From assembly GCF_026262505.1 (NCBI RefSeq), contig NC_067207.1, positions 33,262,082 to 33,326,081 of the forward strand: a stretch of DNA of 64,000 nucleotides, written 5' to 3'. Position numbers and translations under genes: made by a program. This document shows positions 28,818 through 39,913 of this stretch, one piece after another (the stretch's first letter is position 1; every line of letters begins with the position of its first letter). Below the pieces are notes generated by a model. The model was not told the DNA's origin. It was given only the letters and a program-made list of their open reading frames with translations, and searched no databases. This stretch comes from Trichomonas vaginalis G3 (lineage: Eukaryota > Parabasalia > Trichomonadida > Trichomonadidae).

Positions 28818-29618
28818 TTATTCTTGACTTTGTTGTTCTTGAGCTATTTGTTGCATTTGTTGTTCTTGAGCTATTTGTTGTTGAAGTTGTTCTTGTAATA
28901 CAATACTTTCACCAGTTGCATCTTCCAATTCGAAACTTTCTGCCGTCATTGACAAATACATAGGACATAAAAGTTTTACAGGAACAAAGTTTGCGTCAAC
29001 TAAGGTTAAGTTTATGTTTGCTAAAGTGTTTGAGTTTACTAAAGCTGAAAACTCTGCATTCGAATGAACAATAGGCAAACCAGCAGAGAAAGTGTTGTTT
29101 ATACGCATAAGTATCTTTTGGTCATAGTAGTTTCTGTCGACATTCGAATAACACTTTGAACCTAAGTTTGAAACAATATATAAAATAGGTGTGCTTAAAG
29201 TCAATGGAATAGACATTCCTTGTATGACACCTTTTCCTGTTATAGGAAACTGTTGGTAGTAAAACCAGATATAAGTTTTGTATTATAGCTCATATTGTTT
29301 ATAGTAAACTCAGTCGGACATCCAAACATAATGAAACCTCTCTAGTTGCAGCACATGTTACACCGTACTTAAAGTATTAAATAAGTCAACAAAACCTGTT
29401 GGTGGTATATCTGAGTAAGTATCTTCAAAGGAGTATTTTTTACCATTCACAACAATAAAATCTTCTGGTGTCAAAAGAGCAAAACAGGCTTTAGTCGTCA
29501 TTGTGTTTAAGGTTAGTTTACAATATCGTCCTTGAGGACTTTGTAAGTTTGTTGTTATAGAATTATATGACTCAGGGTTTTTAGTCGTAATAGTATAAAC
29601 CATTATATCTTCTGCCAT
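28818..29618 (-). pseudogene. Minor capsid protein candidate, copy B
   Basis: Start MAEDIMVYTITTKNPESYNS; DFIVVNGKKYSFEDTYSDIP matches DFMEFEIDGKKHEIRF in the gene at 44356-45131 in C, and FVPVKLLCPMYLSM matches GEPVELKAPVRMTV there. The C-terminal end is glutamine-rich repeats (QQQIAQEQQMQQ). A strand-rich protein of this type beside capsid genes may be a penton-like or other minor capsid protein. Looks broken, one or two breaks. Confidence 0.45.
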
Positions 29619-29860
29619 TTATATATATTTAAAAAGTTTTTCTGAAAGTGTGAGAAGAACTTCATCTAAACTTTCACATGGCGTTTCTTGAAGTTCTCTG
29701 TCTAAGAAGTTCAAATATTTTGTAAAGACATAGAACTTTCCTTTGTCTACACGAAAAACAAAACAGGGTCTTTCATATCGTTCAAAAGTGTGTAAAGTCC
29801 TTTACATGAAATAAAGTCTATATTATTTTTCTTCAAACATCTTTCAAGAAGTTTTGACAT
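29619..29860 (-). CDS. Small conserved protein, about 80 residues, copy B
   Basis: Starts MSKLLERCLKKNNIDFISCK; the end encodes ESLDEVLLTLSEKLFKYI. Layout and key hydrophobic blocks match the Maverick C gene at 44135-44395 (MQQLTRELRAKNIKYECYVL ... DTVEEVLDRYYKLL), so the family is conserved although unrecognised. Its stop overlaps the next gene's leader as TAAATG (29616-29621), implying tightly packed genes. The reading frame may be broken. Confidence 0.4.
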
Positions 29861-29880
29861 TTTTACTTAGCAAATAAATT

Positions 29881-30395
29881 TTAATGAATGTTGTGGTCGT
29901 CAAATATTTTTATAACGTCTGGAAAACTATATTTTAAGTTCAACGTTTCACCTCCTTTCATAACGTATATCTTGTCAATGACATTATATGAAACACCACA
30001 GCAACTAACGTCGGTTCTATTTCTTTGATGTTTATATCGTCTGCCTCTGTCAAAAGTTTCAATAGTCTTTTCAAAACTTCATGAGGTGCAATGACATATG
30101 AGTTCACTTTTACAGGGTTGTGTTCGACCAAGTTTAACATTATACCTAAAGCTTGACAAATCTTCTCCTGAGTTTGAAGTTTGTCTTTCAGTTGTTGGTA
30201 GTCATTTCGAATATCTGCAACAGAACTTAAGTCTCTGCTAACTTCAGGGTATGTTGGTTGTTCTTTTACAGGAACTATTGTTATACCATCTTGGTCTTCG
30301 TATGGTTTCCCCACTTCAACATCTCTTTCTTTGACATTGACAATAACACTTTGACTGTTTGTTTGAGTTGGTGAATTTAACTTCACATCTGCCAC
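29881..30395 (-). pseudogene. Conserved CCG-motif protein, copy B
   Basis: Starts MADVKLNSPTQTNSQSVIVN, with VKEQPTYPEVSRDLSSVADI and a leucine-rich helical middle. Near the 3' end the DNA encodes a CCG-containing, strand-rich domain like IECCGQTPPFMKIGNIRII in Maverick C at 43855-44130. Function unknown. Looks broken, about one break. Confidence 0.45.
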
Positions 30396-30463
30396 CGCAT
30401 TAAACCTTTTGAAACACTTACGCTTCTATTTTTCGGAAATGACATTTTACTTAGAATAAAAAG

Positions 30464-30775
30464 ATGGACGTATTCGGATATCTCTTCGAATTGAAGCAGA
30501 ACAAAGTTTACACACACACAATACAAATACATTGACAGAATAGTTCTTTACACAAACAATGGAAAATGTTATAGAATAGCAGTCTTTGCTGAACCAAAAT
30601 ATTTTCATAAAGCAAAGAAAGTTGGTATAACTGAAATGGTGAAAGTTCTTGAAGCAGACAAAAATATAACTTCAAAACTTACAGATATTTCTAAAGGAAA
30701 GTTTATAATACAATTTTATGTCAAAACTGGCGTACTGTCAATATTTGACGGAGAGAAGTCAGTTCAAGAACAACT
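30464..30775 (+). pseudogene. Small hypothetical protein
   Basis: Begins MDVFGYLFELKQNKVYT after tttacttagaataaaaag and continues with VGITEMVKVLEADKNITSKL and KFIIQFYVKTGVLSIFDGEK. No family recognised. Converges on the capsid gene, whose 3' end it touches. Looks broken. Confidence 0.35.
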
Positions 30776-31863
30776 TACTGACCTGCTGCCAAAATCTGCT
30801 CGATGGAAGCTGTCGTTATGCCAATCTGAGGAGCCCCAGCAGGTTTCATCGAACGAATCTTCAAAAGAGCATCTTCCGTGAAAAGTGCTATTGGTTTTGT
30901 AAACTTCTTTGCTTTCAATTCATCTGGACCGTCTCTGTCACCAGTATATTGTATTTGAACTGTACCAACAGTTGAAATACCACCCATAAAGTCTTCTGAG
31001 TCAGCAAATGGAATGCCAAGCCAAAAGTTTGAACGGTCTCCATTTGTATATTGAGTTTTTTGACTTCCTGTATGGGTCCATACTTTCACATATGGCATAA
31101 TAGAACTTTGCATTTCAGGGTTAATGGTTGTTGTGAAGTTGTTGTTAAAGTTCATAGCATCTAATGTCAAGTTGTATGACCTCATATCCTCAACTGTAGA
31201 ATATTCTTCTCTTGGATAATATTTGCCATCTATGTTTATATGATATTTAATACCGGGGTTGTAGAAACAAGAATAGTCATTTATAGTTCGTCTGAACAGT
31301 ACAAACATAGTATCTGCATGTTTCATTGCAGTTGTTAAGGCAATATCTGTTCTTGCACCTGGGTCAGCACTTTGGTTTCCAACTTCACCTGCAAAGTCTT
31401 TGACAGATATTTGGTGTATAGGGAACATAAGTGGAACTGCAATATATTTGGCAGCTAAAGCATTTGAAATATCTGGGTCCAACATATAGACTGCAAGTCT
31501 GCTTTCTATTCTCTTGCATTCAAATTTTTCGCATGTGAACCTAACTGGGTCCCAAGCAGTTCCAGCAGCATTGAAATAATACTTTACTTCAGTGTTGAGG
31601 TTTGAGAAACCAAAGTCTAAGTCAACTTTGTCTTTGCAAAATTCGGCGAATGACGTTTGATTTGCTCCCTTTACGTCTGTAAGAGTGAATGGGTCTTGCG
31701 TTGGTGCAATGACTAAGTTATTTTTGCTTGGAGTAAGTTCAATAGAAATTTTTCCTGCCCAGTTTGGCAAGTATCTTAAAAACCTGAAGATGAGGAAAGA
31801 TGACAAAGGAACTCTAAGTTTCAGTTTTACTTTAGTGACAGTATAGATCCGTATTTTTCCCAA

Positions 31864-33422
31864 GTGAGCGGGGTATCTCCAATCCCAGCCCTATCGTCCT
31901 CCCAGTGTCAGTTTTCAATATAAAATCCAAATTTTTTTTGAAAATAAAAATTTCGAAAAATTTTTCTAATTTTTTTTCTTTGATTTCAATAATTCAAAAT
32001 AAATTTGGGAGTAAAAAGACGCTATATAATGAAATTCATATGAGTGAATGTGGATAAATACTCTCAAAACATACAATTTATCTATTTTTTCTTTATATTA
32101 TCAACTAATTAGTGATAATTTTTTTTGAATCAGATTTTTTTTCATTAAAAACATAATATATAACACAACAATGATGCACACATACGTATCTACATATCAA
32201 AATATAAAGCTTGTTTTGGTCTGGGCATCCCAACCCAAAATTCTTTAAAAATTGAATAAAATTGAATACTTGGGGCTGGGATACCCATCCCAAAACCGAA
32301 TTGAATTTTTTGAATTAAAGAATATATTTATGTATTTATAATATACATGTGATGTCTATAAAAAATACTAAATTCTAAAAAAAATTTAATTTATTCAAAA
32401 CGTATACTAAGTGATCACTTCATTAGTAGGATCAGCAATCCTACTAAATGGTGAGAACGCCACTAACTCAAAAGGGAGTCCTTGGAGCTCTTGATCTCTT
32501 GTCAGTAGAGTTCATAATGAGGCATGGCATCTACTGATTAGAGATCAGAGCAATCCTACCTTACCTTCAGGAGCTACAAAGCTCCTAATCGTTACGAGAG
32601 GGAGCCTTGGAGCTCCTGAAGCTCATCAGCAGAGGCTATTTACCATTTGGGCCTCTTCTGATGAAAGATGCGAAACACGTCTACGAACCAGGAGCTTCAA
32701 AACTTCTAATCCTTACTAAAGGGAGCTTTGGAGCTCCTGAGTCTCCATCAACAGAGTCCCAGATGGTAAATGTCCTTTGCTGATGAAAGATGCGAAACAC
32801 ATCTACGAACCAGGAGCTCCAAAGCTCCTAATCCTTACGAAAGGGAGCCTTGGAGCTCCTGAAACTCCTTTTACTATAAAATCGGACAGTTTTCTTCTGA
32901 GGTTCTCATCAAATCTAAGACTTCAGAAGAAAGCTGTCCTATCAATGTATACTTACACTCTCATGGACTACAAGTGTACAATTTTAAGGCAGAGATTATC
33001 CGAGGCCTCTCATCAAATGAGGGACCTCGGATAATCTCTACCTTAAGTAGTCAAATAACTTTTCTCACTATTTAGGAACAAAAGAACAAGAGTTGGAGTA
33101 CTTTAAGGCAAGATTCTTCCGAAATCTCTCATCGAATGAGAGACTTCGGAAGGACCTTGCCAAATCCTTGAACGCCAATATCCTTGGAACTGAGCTAGAA
33201 CCAGGGAGAAGTAGCATACTATAGAGCACGATGGTAATCTCGGAAATGCTTATATCGCCCCAAGCACAATATTTAAGAAGTCTAACTCATATATACAAGA
33301 AGTCAGGCTGAATAGATATTGTGCATATGGTTTGCAGAACTCTCATGATATTTCAAATTCATGTTATCCCAAAAAAGGTGACACTTTGGGTGTATCGTCC
33401 ATCCCAGGGATGCAAAAATCAC
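31864..33422. mobile_element. ~1.56 kb insertion of stacked hairpins in the capsid gene
   Basis: Sequence foreign to Mavericks. The ends are loosely similar in inverted orientation around atcgtcc...cccagtgtca and ggacgatacacccaaagtgt, and related ctgggatacccatccca motifs occur at 32216 and 32272. No clean target duplication was resolved. The left third is AT-rich with no gene; the middle (32490-33165) holds about eight consecutive 45-60 nt hairpins. No transposase frame is present, so it is probably a non-autonomous DNA element. Confidence 0.6.
32493..33161. repeat. Array of about eight imperfect hairpins
   Basis: Stem-loops are read at 32493-32546, 32566-32620, 32623-32664, 32689-32740, 32811-32860, 32884-32939, 32986-33044 and 33105-33161. 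Examples: gatctcttgtcagtaga against tctactgattagagatc; gattatccgaggcctctcat against atgagggacctcggataatc; ctctcatcgaatgagag at the tip of the last. Two types alternate early on (caggagct...agctcctg and catcagcagaggc...gcctcttctgatg) and others share ctcatc(a/g)aatgag-like loops. Confidence 0.75.
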
Positions 33423-34019
33423 ATCACCTTGGATCTATAGTGACAGCATTTCCATCTGAACCAGAAAGGTCAACATAAACTCCTGGAACGTTAGGGTCAA
33501 GTCTTCTTATTTTCTCAATAGTTGCATATTGGTCTGTTTGTTCTCTAGCTTGTGGTTGTACTGAGTTTCTCAAAGCGAACCATTCATAGTTTGCCCATGT
33601 TACTGTTTGAACTAAGTCAGAGTTAGAATATATCTTATATCCCATGAAAACTTCTGGAGCATATTGGTATCCGACATAGAAAATTCCATTGCAACCTTTC
33701 TTGTCAGACAACTTGGTAGAAGGTTTTATTTCAATGTCTTGTTCCACGTATAAGAATGAGTTGTCAATAGAAATTATATGAAACCTGTCGCAAGCAATAT
33801 CTACTGTTGTTGAAGAACCTTCTCCAAACTCACCTACATTTCCATAAGAAACAGCAGTTGTATATTCGTAAGTTCCAGGAACTATTTCTGACCTTCTAAT
33901 GGCATTGTCGCATTCGTTATACCATTCGGAAACATTTCCGTTCATGGCATCCAAAACTGTTGGCGTTATATTCTGAGCGGCGTACATTTCATATGGGTAA
34001 AAATATAGAATAGTTGGAT

Positions 34020-37000
34020 TTATGTGTCATAATAGAACCCACTCGGACCAAGCTTTACTTTCTTCCTGGCTGAGTTTTTAACTCTTCTTTTTCCTTCATT
34101 GCCACTACTTTCACTAGTTGCATCTTCACTACTTTCACTTTGTTCTACTCTTCTCTTCTTCTTTGGTGGTCGCTTTTGGTAACTTGCCCTCTGCTTCAAG
34201 TTGTTGCATCTTTGCCTCATGTTCACCTAGTATGTTGTAAATTTCCCATGTCCTTTTTGCCTTTGGGCTCTGGTCGCCCATCTCAGGTAACCTATATCCT
34301 AGAAAGATTTTGTCATAGTTTGTATTTGAGTCTTCGCGTATTGTTTGCATGACTCTTTCCTGAGTTTCCGGTTCAAGCTCTTCAAACAGAGCTTGTCCAT
34401 ATGGAATAAGCTCGTTTCCAAATATATGTTTTTGTAGCCATTCTGGTTTTCTTTCCATGTTACCAACAATATCTTTTGTGAATGGGAAAGCTTTTACCCA
34501 ATGTTTCAGTCTTGCGTCATTTATTTCTGTAGTTGGTTTTATTTTGTCAAGGAACATGTTTTTCAATACTAACATTTCATTTGGTACTGTCCATTTGAGT
34601 TTTCTTAAATATTCATCCCTTCTCGGTTCATTGTCTGCAAAGTAAGTTTTTATGACATTTTGTAAACTTTCGTTTGCAAGGTCATGTACAATAGGTTCTC
34701 TTCCTTCTGTCTCCCTAACTTTCTTTCTAAACTCTTCACCAAATATACCATCTTTATGGTTCTGTGTAGTTCTTTGAGATAAATGTTCTAGAACGTCAGG
34801 TGTTATATTTCCATCAGCCATGTTCATTTCATACTGGTTCAAAATATCTGCATCTTTCATATCTTTCAATGGCATTAAAGCCGCGCTGAAAATACCAGCT
34901 AAATCTGGTTCACCATTCATTTCCATTGCGTCTACAACATCTTGGAATTGTGGTTGTAAGTTTATGAACCACCTATCCGGGTTAGCTTTATGACCCCATC
35001 TCATTGTAGTTCCATAGTCTGCAGAAACAAAAGTAGGTTTGTTTCCATATTGGCTAGGTTCTGAATGAACTTTAAACAATGTTTCATTTCTATATGTTTT
35101 GTTGAAATTTAACCTTTTATTTTCACCGAGTTCAGCCAAAGATTGAACGTTATATGGTCGTAAGTAAAAAGGGTTGTTGTATTTGCGTACATTTTCTTTC
35201 AGTACTTCCATTCTATGCTGAATATTTTCATCTGGTGTTGGAGTCTTTTGTATGTCGGCAAACATTTTTCGATATTCTTCTACTATGTCAGCCGAATTTT
35301 TCTTAGACTCTTGGAAAGATTCCATATTCACCTCATACTCTTGTTGAGGGTCAAGATTTTTCGGCTGTTCCAAATCTTCATCTAGTTCTGTGAAGTTAGT
35401 TTCCAAAGGAGGGACTTGTTCGTTTCCTTCAGGCTCTTCTAGTTGTTGTTGCTGAACTATTTCTTCCATGTCTGGTTGTATCTGAACTTCTTCCTGTGGA
35501 GTTTCTTGTACCTCATCTGCTGGCATTTCATATATTCCGAGACCGTTTTTAACAAGTTCCCTATCTAAGTCATCCGGACTCATAAACCTTTCTTCTTTCG
35601 TTCCGTCTCTATTTTTTACGCGTTTCATGAAGAGAGTTGAATTGTCATTTAGCTCTGACACCAAATATCTCGGAGTAAATTCAGTCATGTCATTTGGATG
35701 ATATGCTATTAAATCATATCCCTTAGCGAGCTTGTATTTTCCAGGTTTGAAATTATATCCCATTTGGTGCTGAGCCATAAAGATAAATAGGTTCGGGTCA
35801 GTATTTCCTTCCTTGAACTTTCTAATAGCTTCTTTATATCTGTCACTAAAGTCAAGAGTATCTGGGTAACCATAGTCTTCTTTAAGCATTTTTAAGAAAT
35901 CTTGGTTTCCTTGTTCTCTACTTCTTTTATGTCCTTGCTCTGTTTGTGGTTGTTGCTGTGCAGTGTTTTGCTCTGTTGGTTGTGGTGCAGTGTTTTGAAC
36001 TGTTGGTTGTTGTGTTGGTTGTGGTTGTTGTTGTGGAGGTGGTTGTTGTGTTGGATTTTGAACTGTTGGTTGTTGTGCTGGTTTTGGTGCATGCCTGTGT
36101 CTGTGTCCATGTGACGATGTAAATGTTTTAGGTAGTCCTGGTGCAGGTGCTTCTCTTGGAGGGTTTGGTGGTATATAGGTTCCACTAGCTAGTATATAAG
36201 TTCCACCAGCTGGTATATAAGTTCCACCAGCTGGCACATATGTTCCATCTGCAGCATAATGTCCTACCTGACTTTTCGTTTTTAAGAAAGCATTTACTAG
36301 GTCTGTTTTGGTCTGTTGTAACTCTTTTTCTTGACTTTCCACAACAGTTGCTCTAACGGCGTCATAGGCACTTTGAACTGCCTGTCTCGTTGCTGCATCT
36401 GTTATTTTCGTCAGATTTTGTGCTACTTCTTTTAACTCTTTGTCGAAACCTTCAGACTTCAGTTTCTTTCCAGATGAGAAGTCGTTCACTAGTTTCACCT
36501 TACTATGAAGAGCTTCGAAGGCGTTCTTAAAGTCAGCATTTGTTAAAGCTTCATTTGAACTGTCTTCATCCGCTTGTATTTTTGTCCTTATTGACCCTAT
36601 AAGCTGGGCTGCTTTAGCGTTGGCTTGGGCATCTAACCAGTCATTGTTAGCTTTTATATATTCTGCGCTTTTCATTGCCTTTTGCATGGCTGCGTCGTTA
36701 TTTTTACTTTCTTGTGCTAAGTTTTCATACTGTACGGTTTGGTTTTGCAACTGTAAAAGTTTTTCTGCCTTTACATTTGCTTCAACTTCTTTTTTATACT
36801 CATCGCTATCCATATATGTCTTCAGGGCTTTTTGTTTTATCTCTTCATCTTTCAGTACTTTATATTGAGTAGTATGGTTTTTCAAATTTACAACATCTTG
36901 TTCCATTTTTGCTACTTCTGCTGCTTTTTCTGACACTTTTTTCGCATATTCCTCTGTACTTAGTTCTTTCAGTTGTTCTTCTTTCTTCTTTTTCTCTACG

Positions 37001-37389
37001 TTTAACTCATTGAGTTTCTTTGTGTGTCTGTCATATTCTAGTTTCTTTTCGTTTTCACTTATTTGCTTCTGTATGTCTATGTTTGACTTTTTGACATCTG
37101 ATATTTGATTTTTGAGTGAACTCAAATTCATTTGACTTTGAGGGTTATAAGCTGTTCCGTCTGCAGCTCCACCATAGCCTGCCATTTTCGCTAAAAGTGC
37201 CGCTCTTAAACCTCCACTCTGTGCACCAAGAACTCGGTTTAAAAGCATAGGGTTGCTTGACATTTGTTGCAACATAGTGGGGTCATTCAGCATTTGTTGT
37301 TGCAACTGTTGTTGTGGTGTCAGTTTTACTATTGGATGTTTCAATGCTCTCTTCCTCTTACGTATATTCTTACGTAGCTTACGTGGCAT
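34020..37389 (-). CDS. Large coiled-coil Maverick protein, >1080 residues
   Basis: Starts MPRKLRKNIRKRKRALKHPI, a strongly basic tail, then a Gln/Met-rich segment, ~250 residues of coiled coil (KKKEEQLKELSTEEYAKKVS), four short repeats of GGTYIPAGGTY type near residue 385, a Pro/Gln/Thr-rich linker, a second folded region around residue 480-560, and a long C-terminal domain (PSQYGNKPTFVSADYGTTMR; MLVLKNMFLDKIKPTTEIND). No enzyme motif is visible. Size, basic start and position after the capsid gene suggest a structural or core virion protein. A fragment of a close relative lies at 9610-9868. The main frame (34135-37389) is open for 1084 codons. Confidence 0.6.
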
Positions 37390-37580
37390 TTTAAGTGAAG
37401 TTAAAAAGCGGTTTTCGACAGATGTTTATATGACACTTTTTGTTCAGCACAAAAAACTACTCGGTCAAACTGTTGTCACCGGCTGGTCGGCTGGGGTTCG
37501 GTCCTCCTCTTGGGTCTTGTGTCCATTTCTTAGGGCTAGAAGGGGCGCAGCCCCTGGAAGCCCCTCATACCTGACCTAAT
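37390..37580. other. Right edge of Maverick B
   Basis: Upstream region of the large gene, then GC-richer sequence with the palindrome AGGGGCGCAGCCCCT (37541-37555). Base composition changes to AT-rich host-like DNA near 37580. The exact terminus was not identified. Confidence 0.4.
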
Positions 37581-37899
37581 AAAGTATTTTCTTTACACAC
37601 ACATTGTATATCATAGTTTTTTTTTTGGTTTCGCAAAACATCCAAAAACAAATATGCTATAAAAGTGACAATTTTAGCAAAACGAAACCCTTACTTGTAA
37701 TCAATGTTCGAACATTACCATTAAAGGAATTTTTACTTTAATTAAATTTAAAAAATATAATTTGTGACTAAAAATAACAAACAAGTTTAATACAAACAAA
37801 ATAGTATACAAATATACAAAAGAACTATCATTTAACGAATATTTCAATCTGAGATTTGAAATTTATGATAGTTATAATAAAGGAGCTCTATTTTGAGAG
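37581..37899. other. AT-rich host-side spacer
   Basis: Long A/T runs and no coding or repeat structure recognised. Confidence 0.4.
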
Positions 37900-39907
37900 C
37901 TATGCAGCGAAGTAGAGTGTGGTTACATGACTATAATTCACTTTGTTTTCAATTGTCATTGTGCGAAGTGTACTCCTTAAGATTTGTGAAAAATTGCCTT
38001 TATTTATGAGATCAACAATGTGTTTTGGATGACGTTTCGCATTTAGAATAGCAAACTCTAGATTCTCATATGTGATTCCGTTATGAAATCTACTTAATGT
38101 ATTATGAATGTATGTTTCAAAATCGCTGAATTTGTTTGCCTTCTTGGCAAAATTTGATGGTAAAATGACATTTTCTGGGAATAATTGAGCAATATGGCTT
38201 TCTTCATATAATGGATCATTTTCAAGAGGATCAGATTTGTCATTATGAGGATCTAAATCGTGTAATCCTTTCTTGCGTGATTTTTTTTGGTTGGGTTGTC
38301 AAAAACATCTTTTTTGACAGATAAACGTGAAAAAATACTATAAGCTGAAATTGGATTTGATATATGTGTTGACATTAAAATTTTTGAGTGAAATTGATTA
38401 ATTTCATTCACCCAACTAAGCAATACATCAACGCTGGAATTACTATTATATCTAAATCCACATTTGGATAACAAGGCATATGCATATTCTTTGCACATTT
38501 CATATTGACGTGAATCTTGATGCATTGTGTAAATGTCTTCAAATGTAATACCAGCTTGATAGTCACGTGAATGGGTTTTCCAGTCAATATCGTATTTTTT
38601 ATGAATTTTGAGTGTTAAATTACATTCTGCAATAGATGTTTCGGTTGTTGACAAATCATACTTAAAATGAGCCATGACGCGAAGTAAACCATTCAAATGT
38701 TCTTCCGTCATGGTTGTCAAATGAAAAAATTGAAAAATGTTGAATTAATACTGAAAAAATATTGGAAACAAATGATTGTTGCTGTAAGATGCTTTACAAC
38801 TTCCCAAGTTCCCATATAATAGACCGGATAAATGTTTCCGTCTATTTTGACAACACCAAGATTTGTCTTAATGTGACGGTCTCTCATTTGAATGCAATGA
38901 TGTACCAAGAGCAGATATGCAAACCACATCATTTGACATCTTGTGTCAGCATTAAATGCCTCATTTCGTATGCTTTCATACCAGAATGCAAGTGGAGCTA
39001 TGAATAATGCTTCATTATAATAGTTTTTTTCTAGAAGCGCCTTTACAGCTCTAATTGAAAATATTGTGATCGGATATTTATCTTTTATCCTTCCCAGAGG
39101 TGAAGTATCATTAAGAGCATCACCTAATTCGATTGCATCTCTGATCTTGTTAACATCAACAATTGTATTTAGATCAGATGGATGAACTAAAAGCTTAAGT
39201 GTTGCATCGAGTAATCTGGTACGTTCAAGTTTTGACATATGTATGAGATCATTAATCCATACAACTTGATCTCCTTTCTTTAAGATAGCAGTAGCTCTTT
39301 TAAATATTTCTTCGGGATCATTACCTTGCAAAATTTCATTAATAAATTCATCTTGATGCTTATCATATCCGGGATCTCCATCAGTAATGATGACTCTAAC
39401 TCTTAAGTGCTTTCGTATTTCTTCGATTGCTGCATCAATTTCGTGGATAATTCCACTTGCAAACCCATTGGCATGTTCTATAACATGTAATATAACATTT
39501 GGCGCATCAAAATTTAGGGGCATACCAAGAAATATGAATAAGTATTTGATTTCTTCTCCATTTTCATCAACAGGACCTTTTTGGTCTTTAGAGGACCGGG
39601 TAGAGAGTGCAACTGCATCTATTGCTATTGCCCATTCATATTCAGGTGTATTTTCTACGTGATAGTTCATGCTTTCTAACATTCGCGGAATGAGCTCAGC
39701 ATGTTTAACAAACTGTTTCATATTCATTATGTCTTCATGAAACCTATTGTACAATGTTACAGGCGTAGAAAAAGGTAAACAAAATTCCAAGAGAACACTA
39801 TATGCTGCTGGTGATTTGCTATGTATTAAGAATGCCAAATCTACCAATTCATTTTCACCTCCATATCTATAACCTCTTTTATCTTTTCTACAAATGTTTT
39901 CCATAAT
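37900..39907 (-). pseudogene. Transposase-like gene, 3' part, split by Maverick C
   Basis: A non-Maverick protein. Readable blocks from the 5' side: TIMENICRKDKRGYRYGGEN, WAIAIDAVALSTRSSKD with an Asp, VRVIITDGDPGYDKHQDEF with further Asp residues, WINDLIHMSKLERTRLLDA, NADTRCQMMWFAYLLLVHHC, then MTEEHLNGLLRVMAHFKYDL and SRFHNGITYENLEFAILNAK before a stop at 37900. Spaced Asp residues with a following D..H..K..R pattern suggest an RNase H-fold transposase, but this is a guess. The frame shifts at homopolymer T runs near 38285 and 38740, so this host-side copy is already decayed. Its 5' part lies at 62228 to ~62620. Confidence 0.5.
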
Positions 39908-39913
39908 AGTATG
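39908..39913 (+). repeat. Target-site duplication of Maverick C, left copy
   Basis: AGTATG directly before the element's first base; the same six bases follow its last base at 62222-62227. Confidence 0.9.

Larger units (their letters stand above)
30775..33987 (-). pseudogene. Major capsid protein of Maverick B, split by an insertion
   Basis: The N-terminal part (33424-33987) begins MYAAQNITPTVLDAMNGNVS and includes YTTAVSYGNVGEFGE; the remainder (to 30775) includes LRVPLSSFLIFRFLRYLPNW, SCFYNPGIKYHINIDGKYYP and the FWLGIPFADSEDFMGGIST region. These align with the double jelly-roll capsid protein of Maverick C (RLRIPVRRFLPLEAIRFIPA; FLCGFPTEVDFCFQQGQ). A ~1.56 kb insertion (31864-33422) separates the two parts. 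It should form the virion shell. Confidence 0.75.
15046..37580. mobile_element. Maverick B (interrupted, left end missing)
   Basis: A large Polinton with fibre, integrase, penton-like, ATPase, SF3 helicase, minor and major capsid genes and a large coiled-coil protein. Most B proteins are only weakly similar to their C counterparts, so B is a distinct family. Maverick A's right end abuts it at 15040, inside a penton-like gene. It hosts unit 2 (20495-23411) and an insertion in the capsid gene (31864-33422). The right end is placed near 37580 from a sudden change to AT-rich DNA; no terminal repeat was identified and no PolB was found within it. Several genes look whole (fibre, KilA-N, helicase, large protein); others look broken, perhaps ten or more breaks overall. 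Confidence 0.75.

Noticed and set aside
31864-32340. mariner-type transposon
   Set aside because: No transposase frame is present and the ends do not show a clear TA duplication.
37253-37579. 108-codon plus-strand ORF rich in Cys
   Set aside because: Antisense to the Gln-rich start of the large coiled-coil gene and extending into GC-rich spacer.
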